64,000 bases of DNA, taken from Aldehydirespirator sp965116665 (GTDB lineage: Bacteria; Actinomycetota; Acidimicrobiia; Acidimicrobiales; Aldehydirespiratoraceae). This document shows, piece after piece, positions 51,001-63,000 of the stretch. The notes under the pieces are model-generated. The model did not search any database. It was not told where the DNA came from and was given only the letters and a program-made list of their open reading frames with translations. The number at the start of each line of letters is the position of its first letter. Within the stretch, counting starts at the first letter, position 1. The position numbers and the translations under genes are program-made. Location of the stretch: the NCBI GenBank assembly GCA_965116665.1, contig OZ220709.1, positions 1,364,001 to 1,428,000 of the forward strand, written 5' to 3'.

Positions 51001-54000
51001 GCCGGTGCTGGTCGTGCTGTTCGCGGCGATGGTGAGCGTCTTGTTGGCGCTCAGCGTGCTCGTGTCGGTCGGGTCGATGGACACCACCACCGTCGTCTCG
51101 GCGCTCGATGTGGCGCTGAGCGTGGCCGTCACCGTGGACACGCCGCCGTCCTCGCTGATCGACGCCGGCGTCAGCACCAGGGTGACTTTGGGTTTGGTGT
51201 CGTCGTCGGTGATGGTCAACGTGACGTCGTCGGGGCCGTCGACGCCGACGTCGTTGTCGGCTTCGCCCTTGACGGTGACTTCTCGGTCGCCGGTGTAGGC
51301 CGAGTCGCCGTTGACGGCGGTGACGGTCACCTCACCCGTGCTGGACGTGTTGCCCGCGGCGATGGTGAGCGTCTTGTTGGCGCTCAGCGTGCTCGTGTCG
51401 GTCGGGTCTATCGACACCACCACCGTCGTCTCCGCGCTGGATGTGGCGCTGAGCGTCGCGGTGACGGTGGACACGCCGCCGGCCTCGCTGATGGACGCCG
51501 GGGTGAGGACCAGGGTGACTTTGGGCTTGGTGTCGTCGTCGGTGATGGTCAACGTGACGTCGTCGGGGTTGTCGACGCCGATGTCGTTGTCGGCTTCGCC
51601 CTTGACGGTGACTTCTCGGTCGCCGGTGTAGGCCGAGTCGCCGTTGACGGCGGTGACGGTCACCTCACCCGTGCTGGACGTGTTGCCCGCGGCGATGGTG
51701 AGCGTCTTGTTGGCGCTCAGCGTGCTGGTGTCGGTCGGGTCGATGGACACCACCACCGTCGTCTCCGCGCTGGATGTGGCGCTGAGCGTGGCGGTGACGG
51801 TGGACACGCCGCCGGCCTCGCTGATGGACGCCGGGGTGAGGACCAGGGTGACTTTGGGCTTGGTGTCGTCGTCGGTGATGGTCAACGTCACATCGTCGGG
51901 GCCGTCGACACCCACGTCGTTGTCGGCGGACCCGCTCACGGTGACTTCTCGGTCGCCGGTGTAGGCCGAGTCGCCGTTGACGGCGGTGACGGTGACGGTG
52001 CCGGTGCTGGTCGTGCTGTTCGCGGCGATGGTGAGGGTCTTGTCGGTGCTGAGGGTGCTGGTGTCGGTCGGGTCGATGGACACCACCACCGTCGTCTCGG
52101 CGCTCGATGTGGCGCTGAGGGTGGCGGTGACGGTGGACACGCCGCCGGCCTCAGAGATCGACGCCGGCGTGAGGACCAGGGTGACTTTGGGTTTGGTGTC
52201 GTCGTCGGTGATGGTCAACGTCACATCGTCGGGGCCGTCGACGCCGACGTCGTTGTCGGCGGACCCGCTCACGGTGACCTGGCGGTCGCCGGTGTAGGCC
52301 GAGTCGGTGTTGACGGCGGTGACGGTGACGGTGCCGGTGCTGGTCGTGCTGTTCGCGGCGATGGTGAGGGTCTTGTCGGTGCTGAGGGTGCTGGTGTCGG
52401 TCGGGTCGATGGACACCACCACCGTCGTCTCGGCGCTCGATGTGGCGCTGAGGGTGGCGGTGACGGTGGACACGCCGCCGTCCTCAGAGATCGACGCCGG
52501 CGTGAGGACCAGGGTGACTTTGGGTTTGGTGTCGTCGTCGGTGATGGTCAACGTCACATCGTCGGGGCCGTCGACGCCGACGTCGTTGTCGGCGGACCCG
52601 CTCACGGTGACCTGGCGGTCGCCGGTGTAGGCCGAGTCGCCGTTGACGGCGGTGACGGTCACCTCACCCGTGCTGGACGTGTTGCCCGCGGCGATGGTGA
52701 GCGTCTTGTCGGCGCTCAGCGTGCTCGTGTCGGTCGGGTCGATGGACACCACCACCGTCGTCTCCGCGCTCGATGTGGCGCTGAGGGTGGCGGTGACGGT
52801 GGACACGCCGCCGTCCTCAGAGATCGACGCCGGCGTCAGCACCAGGGTGACTTTGGGTTTGGTGTCGTCGTCGGTGATGGTCAACGTCACATCGTCAGGG
52901 CCGTCGACACCCACGTCGTTGTCGGCTTCGCCCTTGACGGTGACCTGGCGGTCGCCGGTGTAGGCCGAGTCGCCGTTCACCGCGGTGACGGTCACCTCAC
53001 CCGTGCTGGACGTGTTGCCCGCGGCGATGGTGAGGGTCTTGTCGGCGCTCAGCGTGCTCGTGTCGGTCGGGTCGATGGACACCACCACCGTCGTCTCCGC
53101 GCTCGATGTGGCGCTGAGGGTGGCGGTGACGGTGGACACGCCGCCGTCCTCAGAGATCGACGCCGGCGTCAGCACCAGGGTGACTTTGGGTTTGGTGTCG
53201 TCGTCGGTGATGGTCAAGGTGACGTCGTCGGGGTTGTCGACACCCACGTCGTTGTCGGCTTCGCCCTTGACGGTGACTTCTCGGTCGCCGGTGTAGGCCG
53301 AGTCGGTGTTGACGGCGGTGACGGTGACGGTGCCGGTGCTGGTCGTGCTGTTCGCGGCGATGGTGAGGGTCTTGTCGGTGCTGAGGGTGCTGGTGTCGGT
53401 CGGGTCGATGGACACCACCACGGTGGTATCGGCGCTCGATGTGGCGCTGAGCGTCGCGGTGACGGTGGACACGCCGCCGTCCTCGCTGATGGACGCTGGG
53501 GTGAGGACCAGGGTGACTTTGGGTTTGGTGTCGTCGTCGGTGATGGTCAAGGTGACGTCGTCGGGGTTGTCGACGCCGACGTCGTTGTCGGCTTCGCCCT
53601 TGACGGTGACTTCTCGGTCGCCGGTGTAGGCCGAGTCGGTGTTGACGGCGGTGACGGTGACGGTGCCGGTGCTGGTCGTGCTGTTCGCGGCGATGGTGAG
53701 CGTCTTGTTGGCGCTCAGCGTGCTCGTGTCGGTCGGGTCGATGGACACCACCACCGTCGTCTCGGCGCTCGATGTGGCGCTGAGGGTGGCGGTGACGGTG
53801 GACACGCCGCCGTCCTCAGAGATCGACGCCGGGGTGAGGACCAGGGTGACTTTGGGTTTGGTGTCGTCGTCGGTGATGGTCAACGTCACATCGTCGGGGC
53901 CGTCGACACCCACGTCGTTGTCGGCTTCGCCCTTGACGGTGACTTCTCGGTCGCCGGTGTAGGCCGAGTCGCCGTTCACCGCGGTGACGGTCACCTCACC

Positions 54001-57000
54001 CGTGCTGGACGTGTTGCCCGCGGCGATGGTGAGCGTCTTGTCGGTGCTGAGGGTGCTGGTGTCGGTCGGGTCGATGGACACCACCACGGTGGTATCGGCG
54101 CTCGATGTGGCGCTGAGGGTGGCGGTGACGGTGGACACGCCGCCAGCCTCAGAGATCGACGCCGGGGTCAGCACCAAAGTGACTTCGGGTTTGGTGTCGT
54201 CGTCGGTGATGGTCAACGTCACATCGTCGGGGCCGTCGACACCCACGTCGTTGTCGGCGGACCCGCTCACCGTGACCTCCCGGTCGCCGGTGTAGGCCGA
54301 GTCGCCGTTGACGGCGGTGACGGTCACCTCACCCGTGCTGGACGTGTTGCCCGCGGCGATGGTGAGCGTCTTGTTGGCGCTGAGGGTGCTCGTGTCGGTC
54401 GGGTCTATCGACACCACCACCGTCGTATCGGCGCTCGATGTGGCGCTGAGCGTCGCGGTGACGGTGGACACGCCGCCAGCCTCAGAGATCGACGCCGGGG
54501 TCAGCACCAAAGTGACTTCGGGTCTGGTGTCGTCGTCGGTGATGGTCAACGTCACATCGTCAGGATCCCCGACCCCGTCGGTGTTCGACGCGGACCCGCT
54601 CACCGTGACCTGGCGGTCGCCGGTGTAGGCCGAGTCGCCGTTCACCGCGGTGACGGTCACCTCACCCGTGCTGGACGTGTTGCCCGCGGCGATGGTGAGG
54701 GTCTTGTTGGCGCTCAGCGTGCTCGTGTCGGTCGGGTCTATCGACACCACCACCGTCGTATCAGCGCTGGACTGCTCGCTCAGCGTCGCCGTCACCGTGG
54801 ACACGCCACCGTCCTCAGAGATCGACGCCGGGGTCAGCGCCAGCGTGACGGTAGGCTCGTCGTCCTCCAAGACAACCACGTCCAGCGACGCGGTAACGTT
54901 TGGGACTTCGTCGTTACGTAGCGGGTCTCCATAGTCGCCGCCCTCCGCCGTATGTTCGATCGCTGCCTTCGGGTCCGGCTGCGCGTCCCTGTCCTGGTAG
55001 GCGTTCACCACCACGTCTTGCGCGACGTTCCAGTTGCTTGGGGTGAAGGCAAGCTTGCCGGTATGCATTGAGAATTCGGCGCCTGCCGGGACCTTTAACG
55101 TCACGTCCACGCCCGCAGTGGGCTGCGATTTCAGAGCAACGGTGTAGGTTTTGCGTCCGCCCTCCCGCACGCTGAGCGTCTCGGAGCTCAGCACCAGGCC
55201 GCGCGTGTCGTCGTCTTCGATGGTCCCTTCGACGGTCAGGGACGATTCGCCGCCGCTCAGGTCCGCGTTGACGGCGTTACTCAATGTCAGCGTGAATGTT
55301 TCGTCGGCCTCGTCTATGTCGTCGTTCAGGACGGGCACGCTGATGGTCTTGGTAGTCTGGCCGGCCGAGAAGGTGAGCCTGCCGACTGTTCGGGTGTAGT
55401 CCGCGCCTGCAGTAGCAGTGCCGTTCGCGGTGGCGTAGTTCACCGCCACGGTCTCCGCGGCGTCTGTTTGCAGCGACACTACAAAGGCGATGGTCCCCGC
55501 GCCCTCGCCGGCCTTCGCGCCCTCAGTGAGGATGCCCGGCACCGTGGTGTCCCTCACAGTCACCGTCACGCCGTCCGCCTTGGTGGAGGCGTAGTCGCCG
55601 CCGCTGACCGCGTGGGTAATAGTGAAGGGCGTAGGTGAGATCGCGTCATCGTCCTCGGACGCGGACACCTTCACCGCCTGCGCCTTGTCCCAGTTGTCAG
55701 AAGTGAAGGTCAGGCTGGTCTTGTCAACCGTGGCGCCAGCGTCCGCCGGCACGGTGAGCGTGACGGTCACGTTCGCCGTCGGCTGGGACTTCAACACGAC
55801 CTGATAGGTCCCGGTCTCGCCCTCGTCGAAGGCCAGTGCCGTGGGTGTCACCTCCACGGCGCGCTCGTTCTCCTCGGTGATGGTCACGGTGACCGCCGAT
55901 GCCGTGACGCTGCCGTATCCGCCGCCGCTGACCGCATGGGTCAGTGTCACCGGCGCGTCCACCGCTGCGTCATCGTCGGAGACTGTGTTCACGACCACGT
56001 ATCGGGGAAATCTCCAGGTGTCGGCTGTGAAGGTCAGCGTGGTGGGCCCTGCGGAGACGTTGGTGCCCGACGGGACGGTCACCTCTATCGTCACGTCGCC
56101 TCCCGTGGGCTGGGAGCCGATGGATACCCGGTACAGGCCTGACCCACCCTCTGCGATGGTCAGGGCGGTCGGCTCCACGGTGACGGCGACCTCGTCGTCG
56201 TTGTTTATCGTCCCGGTGGCCTCGGCATCGGCGAGGGTAGCGTTCACCGGATCGGCCAGGGTCACCGTGAACGTCTCATCGGTCTCAACCACCCCATCGC
56301 CGAGGACCGTCACCGTGATCGTGGCCGTCGTGTCTCCGGCGGGGATGCTCAACGAGCCTGCGGTCACGGCAACATAATCGGTTCCTCCAGAGGCGGTGCC
56401 GTCCGTTGTGGACCAGGACGCCGAAATGTCCTTCGGGCTGGCCTTGCCCAGGGTCACCGTGAACTCGATGCTGCCGTCGTCCTCGTCGGCGTCGCCGTCG
56501 GCGATGCTCAAGGTGGGGAAGTCGTTGTCCACGATGGTCGCGGTCACGCCGTCCACGGTCATGTCGCCGTACCCGCCGCCGCTGGCCGCGTGGGTGATCG
56601 ACACCTCGTCATCGGCGAGGTCGGTGTCCTCGGCCGCGGTCAGGGTCACCGTCTGCGGCTCGTCCCAGTTGTCCGAAGTGAAGGTGAGCGAGGTTGACCC
56701 GGCGGTCAGGTCGGTGTTTGCCGGAACGGTGACTGTGATGGTCACGTCCGCCGTGGGGAGAGCTTTCAGCCGCAGGGTGTACTCGCCCGTACCGCCCTCC
56801 GGCACGCTGACGGCGGTGGGTTCGACCACGACGCCCGGTGTGTCGTTGTCGATGATCTCGGCATCGACGCGGGGGGGAGTGTGGAGCGTCGCGTTGACTT
56901 CGTTGCGGAGCTTGACCCGGTAGGTCTCGCGCTCCTCCACGATGGCGTCGTCGACAACGACCACGGTGAAGTCCTTCCGCTGCTCTCCGGGCTCGAAAGT

Positions 57001-60000
57001 GAGCGTTCCGCTGGCCTCGATGAAGTCCTCGCCGGGAGTGGCCGTTCCCTCGGCGCTGTACCGCGTGGTGAGCCAATCCACTTGCACCTGCCGCGCCGAT
57101 GCTTCGGACAATCTCACCCGGAACCTGCCCTGGCCGGAGGCCTCCGTGGTCTTCCCGACCTCGGCGATGGTCACAATCGGCGGGTTGTCGTTGTCGGTGA
57201 TGGTCACTGTTCCGCCGCTCCCGGTCCCGGCGTTTCCGGACGGGTTGCTCAGCGCGATGGTGAACGCCTCCTTGTCCTCCTCGTCGAGTGAGTCGTTGGT
57301 GACGGTCACGCTGATTTTCTTGCTCTCGTCGTTCAGGGTGAAGGTGAGCACGCCGCTGGCGGCGGTGTAATCGCTGCCGGCCGTGGCCGTGCCGTCCACC
57401 GTCTCCCAGTCCACGGTGATCGTCTCCTCGCTGAAGGTGCGGTTCAGCGTGACCTCGATCTCGATCTCGCCCGCGTCTTCCGCCACGGTCTTGCCGGCCA
57501 CGACGAAGACGGGCCTGTCGAGCACGATCACTATTACGCGGTCGGCGGCGAGGCCGTCGTAGTCGCTGCCGCTGGGGGTATGACTGATTTCGACATCCCC
57601 GCTGTCGGTGGAGTCGTCGTCGACTACGCCGGTGACCGTCACCACCTGCGCGTCGCGCCAGTTGTCCTGCGTGAAGGTCAAAGAGGTCGGCGCGACCGAC
57701 ACTCCCATGTCCGCCTCGAAACCGACCGCAATGGTCACCCCTTCCGCCTCCGTCGGCTGCGAGGTCAGCGACACGCTGTATGTGCGGGTTGCACCCTCGT
57801 CCAGGAACATCGCGGTTGGGTCGACGGTCACGCCGCGTGTGTCGTCGTCGCGGATCGCCAGGCCAATTCTTCCGGTCTCCCCGATTGTCGCGTTCACCGG
57901 GTCCGACAGGGTGATCTGCAGGTACTCCAGGTCGGGCTCATCGATCATGTCGTCGAGGATGGGAACCCGGATGCGCTGCTCGGTGGTCCTGGGGAGGAAG
58001 GTCGCCGTGCCGCCGACGGCGGTGTAGTCCATGCCGGCCGCAGCCGCGTCCTCGGCCTCGGCCAGCGCTGCGGTAGCCCAGTCCACGGTGACCGTATCGT
58101 TGGTCGCGCCGGACAGGGCGAGGATGAACTCGGCGTAGCCCGCGTCCTCCGAAACCCCCCCGCTGTCGCGGGAGATGGAAACAGTGGGGTCGCTTGCCGG
58201 CTGGTCGTCATCCACGATGTAGCCCACGCCGATGTAGCCCTTGCCCTTGCCGGGGGAGGTGTCCAGCTCCGCCCCGGTGGGACTGCTGATTGTGAAGATG
58301 ATGGTCTCGTCGGCCTCCAGCACCGTGTCGTCAAATACCCTGACCGCGACTGTTTTTTCGGTCTGGCCGGGCGTGAAGGTCAGAGTGCCGGTCGTTGTCA
58401 GATAGTCCACGCCTGGGACAAACTCGGAACGGTCGCAATCGGTGAGAGGGCCGGCGCCGCCGGTAGCGGTGCCGTCGGAGGTGGCGTAGGCCACGGTCAC
58501 CTCCTGGGCGGACTGGTGATTCAGGCCGACCGTGAACTTCACGTCGGGACATGCGGTCTCCGCCTCAGACGTGGCGTGGATGACGGCCAGGACGTGCGCT
58601 TCGCCCTTGGGAAAGGAGAGTTCCACCTCATTGGAAAGCAACAAGTCCCCTCCCCCTTCAGGCCAAGCTACAGCCCGCATCCGCATTTCTTCGTTCTCGA
58701 CATGCACTGCCGTGGCAGCCTTCGAAAAGGTGCGGCTGCAGGACTTGTCCGGTGCCAGGTCCCCGCACTCCAATGTGTGCACTTGGTCTACGATGATCTC
58801 TACCGCGTCGGCGGTGGCCTCGCCATAATTGCGCACTGTCCAACGCACCGAGACCTGGTCCCCTTCATCGACCCACAGAGAGTCCAACTTCTCGTAGGTC
58901 AGGACCAGGTCACCCTCGATCAACACACTGCCGAGATCGGTCACGGTTACGGAGGCGCTGGCGGGCGTGCCCGGCCGGTACTCGGGCGGTTCGTCGGCGT
59001 CGTCCTTGACGGTCACGGTGTAGACCTTGTCGGTGTCTGTGTCTGTGTCCACCTCCGTCTGCCAGCGGTAGGTGGCGGTGGACTTACCCGGAGTGCCGCC
59101 GCCATCGAAGGTCACCGTCACGTCGGAGGCGGTCGAGGTCGTTGCTCCGGCGGTAATGGTGCGGCTCAGGGTCACCGTGAGCGGGGGGAGGGGATTGCCG
59201 TCGCGCTCCAGGTCAAAGACCAGCTCGCCGCCTTCCAGCACCTCATCCTGGCGGGTGGTGACGGTCACTTTGAACGGGTCGTCGTCTGTGATGTACCCTG
59301 ACGTCACACGCTTGGAGATACCGGCGTTTACCGCGTCGCTCAGTTCCAGGCGGAGAGACTCCCGTTCTTCTGCCACTTCGTCGTCCACCACCTGCACGGT
59401 GATGGCCTTCTCGGTTTCTCCGGGTTCGAACACCAGCGTGCCGTCAACCGCTGTGAAGTCGCTGCCCGCCCTGGCCTGGCCCGCCACTTCCACGGTGGCG
59501 TAATCCACCTCCACACGGAGGCCGCTGGCCGAGTTGAGCTTCACCGCAAACTCCAGGGGTCCCTCGCTCTCTTCAACGGTCGTTTCGGAGGGCCCGAAAG
59601 AGACCTGTGGCTTGGGGTCGGCATCCTCGATGACTCCCGTGGCGCGGTCTTTGCCGTGGGCTATGACGGCCCCGCTTGGCGCAACCAGCCTGAGGGTGAA
59701 GGTCTCCTCGTCCGGCTCGTCCATCAGGTCGTTGATGATCGGAACGGAGACGGTCTTGGAGCTCTCCCCGGCAGCGAACGTGAGCCTCCCGGCGCGGGCG
59801 GTGTAGTCCGCCCCGGCCTGGGCGGTTCCGTTCTCGGTGACGTACCAGACGGAGGCCGAACCCCCGGTACTCCCGTTCCGCGTCACGGTGAAGACGATCT
59901 CGCCGCCGGTCTCTGTGGCCCTCCCGCCGGTCACGCCGAAGCCCGAGTCGTTGTCGGTGATGGTCCCGGTGGCCGTGGCGTCGGCCACGGCCGCGTTCAC

Positions 60001-63000
60001 CGCGCCGGTCAGGGTGAGGGTGAGGGTCTCGGCCTGCTCCGCGTCGCTGTCGTCCGTGACGGGCACCCGCACGTTCTGCGTCCCGGCATTGCCCGCGGCG
60101 AAGGTCAGCGTGCCGCTGGTGCTGGTGTAGTCCTGGCCCGCCGTGGCCGTACCGTCGGAGGTGGCGTAGTTCACGGTGACCTGGGACGAGGGGCTGCCCA
60201 ACAGCGTCACGGCGAAGACGAGCTCCCCTTCGCCCTCCGCGGCCTCGGCGTCCGCCACCACCAGCGTCCCGCCCGTGTCGCCGGTGATGGTCACGGTGAC
60301 GGAGTCCGTTGGCGCGGGGCCGTAGTCTCCGCCGCTGGCGGAGTGGGTGATGGTCACCGGAGCGTCGGCAACGTTGTCGGCGTCGGCCGTCGCGGTCACG
60401 GTCACCGACTGGGTGAGGTTCCAGTTCAGCCGGGTGAAGGTCAGCGTGGACGGGGACGCGGACAGGTCCGAGCCGGCCGGGACGTCGACCTCCACGGTCA
60501 CGTTGCCGGTGGGGCGAGTGTCCAGGACCAGCGTGTATGCGCGGTTCTCGTCCTCGGGGATGGACAGCGCGGCGGGAGCGGCGGTGACTCCCCGCACGTC
60601 GTCGTCCCGGATCCATCCGAATTCGTGGGTATCGCTGGAGAGACTGGCGTTCCGGGCCCCGGTCAAGCCGAGGTAGATGAACTCGGAGTCCTCGTCGTCG
60701 TTGTCGTCCCGGATGGTCACGCGGATGCGCTGCTCCGTGGAGCCCCGGGGGAAGGTCGCCGTGCCGGTGGCGGCGAAGAAGTCGGTCTCGGGCGTGGCCG
60801 CTTTGACGTTACCGGAACGCTTGGTCTCCCAGTCCACCTCCACGACGCGCTGGCTGGGGGCGGAGAGCTTCACGAGCAGCTCTAGGTAGCCGACGCTCTC
60901 GATAACGTCGCTTTCCGGCACTGCTTCGAGGGACGCGGTGACGGTGGCGTCGTCGTCGTCGGTGATGACGCCCGCGGCGGTGTCCCTGCCGATTTGTGCC
61001 CCCTGGGGATCGCTCAGCACCACGTAGAAGGTCTCGTCGTCCTCGTCGTCGATGTCCTCCAGGATGGGGACCGTGATGGTTTCGGTCAGGCTCGCGGTGA
61101 ATCTGACGACGCCGAAGCTGTGGGTGTAGTCGCGGAATGCCCACGCGGTGCCCTCCCTGGTGGCCCAGTTCACTGTGACCGGCCCGCCACCCGGTGGGAG
61201 ACTGGACAGGCGCACGGTGAACTCGATGGTGGTATCGCCCTCTTCCGTCGGACTGCTGGGGTCCTCGATGGACACGGTGGCCCCATCGTTGTCGTACACC
61301 GGCGTGGTGGCGCTGGACGGGTTGCCGATCGTGTAGGCGGCGTCTCTGCCGATGGTGACGGTGACGGACCCGTTGGACTCGTCCACGTCGTCGTCCACAG
61401 TGCGGACCGTGTACTCCAGGCTCTCCCTCCCGGCTGGGATGGTGATGTCCGCGCCCGGCGTGTTGGCGGGGTCGATGAAGGCGCCGGCCTGGGTGGCGGT
61501 CAGCTTCACCGTCAGAGACGCGTCCGTGTCGCCGTCCCGCGCGACCGAGAACTTGAACGCCGTGCCCTCATCGCCGCCCTGCGTTGCGGCGGTGACGGTC
61601 ACCGTGGGCAGGGGCGGCTCGTCGTTGTCGGTGACGGTGACGGTGGCGGAAGAGGGGGCCAGAGCCTCGAACTCACCCTCGAAGTTCTCCTCAGTGGGAT
61701 TCTCGGGCGCAGCCACAGAAACGGTGAACTCGCGGTCCTCGTCGCCTGAGTTGTCGTCATCCGCCATCAACAGGGTGAACGTCGCGCTGGTCTGGCCCCT
61801 GGGTATGGTCACGAAGGCCGGCGGCGTGCCGGAGATGACGCCGTCGGGGTCCAAGAAGGCCAGGTCCACGTGGGTGGCGTGGTCCCGGGTGTTCTCCGGG
61901 TTCCAGGTGCGGGTGAGGGTGAAGGTGACGCGGCCGCCCTCCTCCACGCTGTTGGAGCCGGCGGTGATGGAGACGGCCGGCGTGCGGTTGGTGATGATCA
62001 GGCGGAACTCGTTGGGCTCGCCGAGGGTGTACTGGGGGCACCGGTTGCAGCCGGGATAGGGGTCCCGGAGCCGGATGTGCACCTCGCCGCCGGAGGGAGT
62101 CACCCAGTGCGCAGCGGTCTTGACCGTCGTGCGCGTATTGCCCTCAGGGATTGACCACAGTTCCTTGGCGATACCGCTAAGGTCCGCCAGATCGACGATG
62201 TCGTCGTCCCCGAAGTTTCGCTCAGAGTCATAGGACGGCTTCCAGCCGGAGGAGTCGTTGTAGCGGTCGTGGCCGGAGGTCCGGTCCGTTTCGTAGCCGT
62301 AGTAGAAGTAGTGGTCCGTTCCCCCGGTGCGGGTGACGCGCCAGGTCAGGTCGGCGCCTTCCTCGATGCGGTAGGTGTTGGGCCGATCGGCCACCGCCGG
62401 GGGCGGGTCGACCAGCTCCAGGGTGACGACCGCGGTGTCGTCGTCCTGCACTGTGATTTGGGCAAAATGCGAGGTGGCAAAGTAATAGCGGGCATCTGCT
62501 ATACCCCGGAATGTAATGAGCCCGTCCCCTTCGGCCGTCTCGTCGGCCTGCGTGCCGAACGTGAGCGTGGCCGTGGCGCTGCCCGGTTCGAAGTCCACAT
62601 TGAAGTCTCCAGAGCGCGCCCGGTCGCCATAAGAAAAAGTCCCGAAGCGAGCCTGCAAAGAAGTGCCACTGACGGGCAGGCTGCCTATAGCCTCCAGTGA
62701 GAGCACGCGTTTATTTCCACTGACCACGGCGTACACCCGCAGCCCGACGGTGGTGTCCCCGGCGCGGGTGAGAGTGAAGACGGCGTCCTCGCCCTCGTTC
62801 ACCGAACTGGGAGCCGAAACGGATATGCCCGGTCTGTTGTCGTCGTCGGCGATCTCAACTTCGGCGCTGTCTCCCGCTTCGCCGCCGGCGGGCGTTCGGT
62901 GCACGGCGCCGTCCTCGGGTGTGGCGGTCAGCCAGTGCGAACGCTGGTCGTATCTGTTCTCCGCGGTGGCCACGCGCAGGGTGGCGGTCGAGGCGCCGGC

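Noticed and set aside
50531..54858. CRISPR-like or intergenic satellite array
   Set aside because: The 333-bp units are in frame, have no spacers and encode the 111-residue protein repeat.
50071..54921. A 1,616-codon open frame on the plus strand with 111-residue repeats
   Set aside because: It lies antisense to the repeat array of the Calx-beta gene. Its product is a Gly/His/Arg/Val-rich string with no domain, produced by GC-rich codon use and the 333-bp period.
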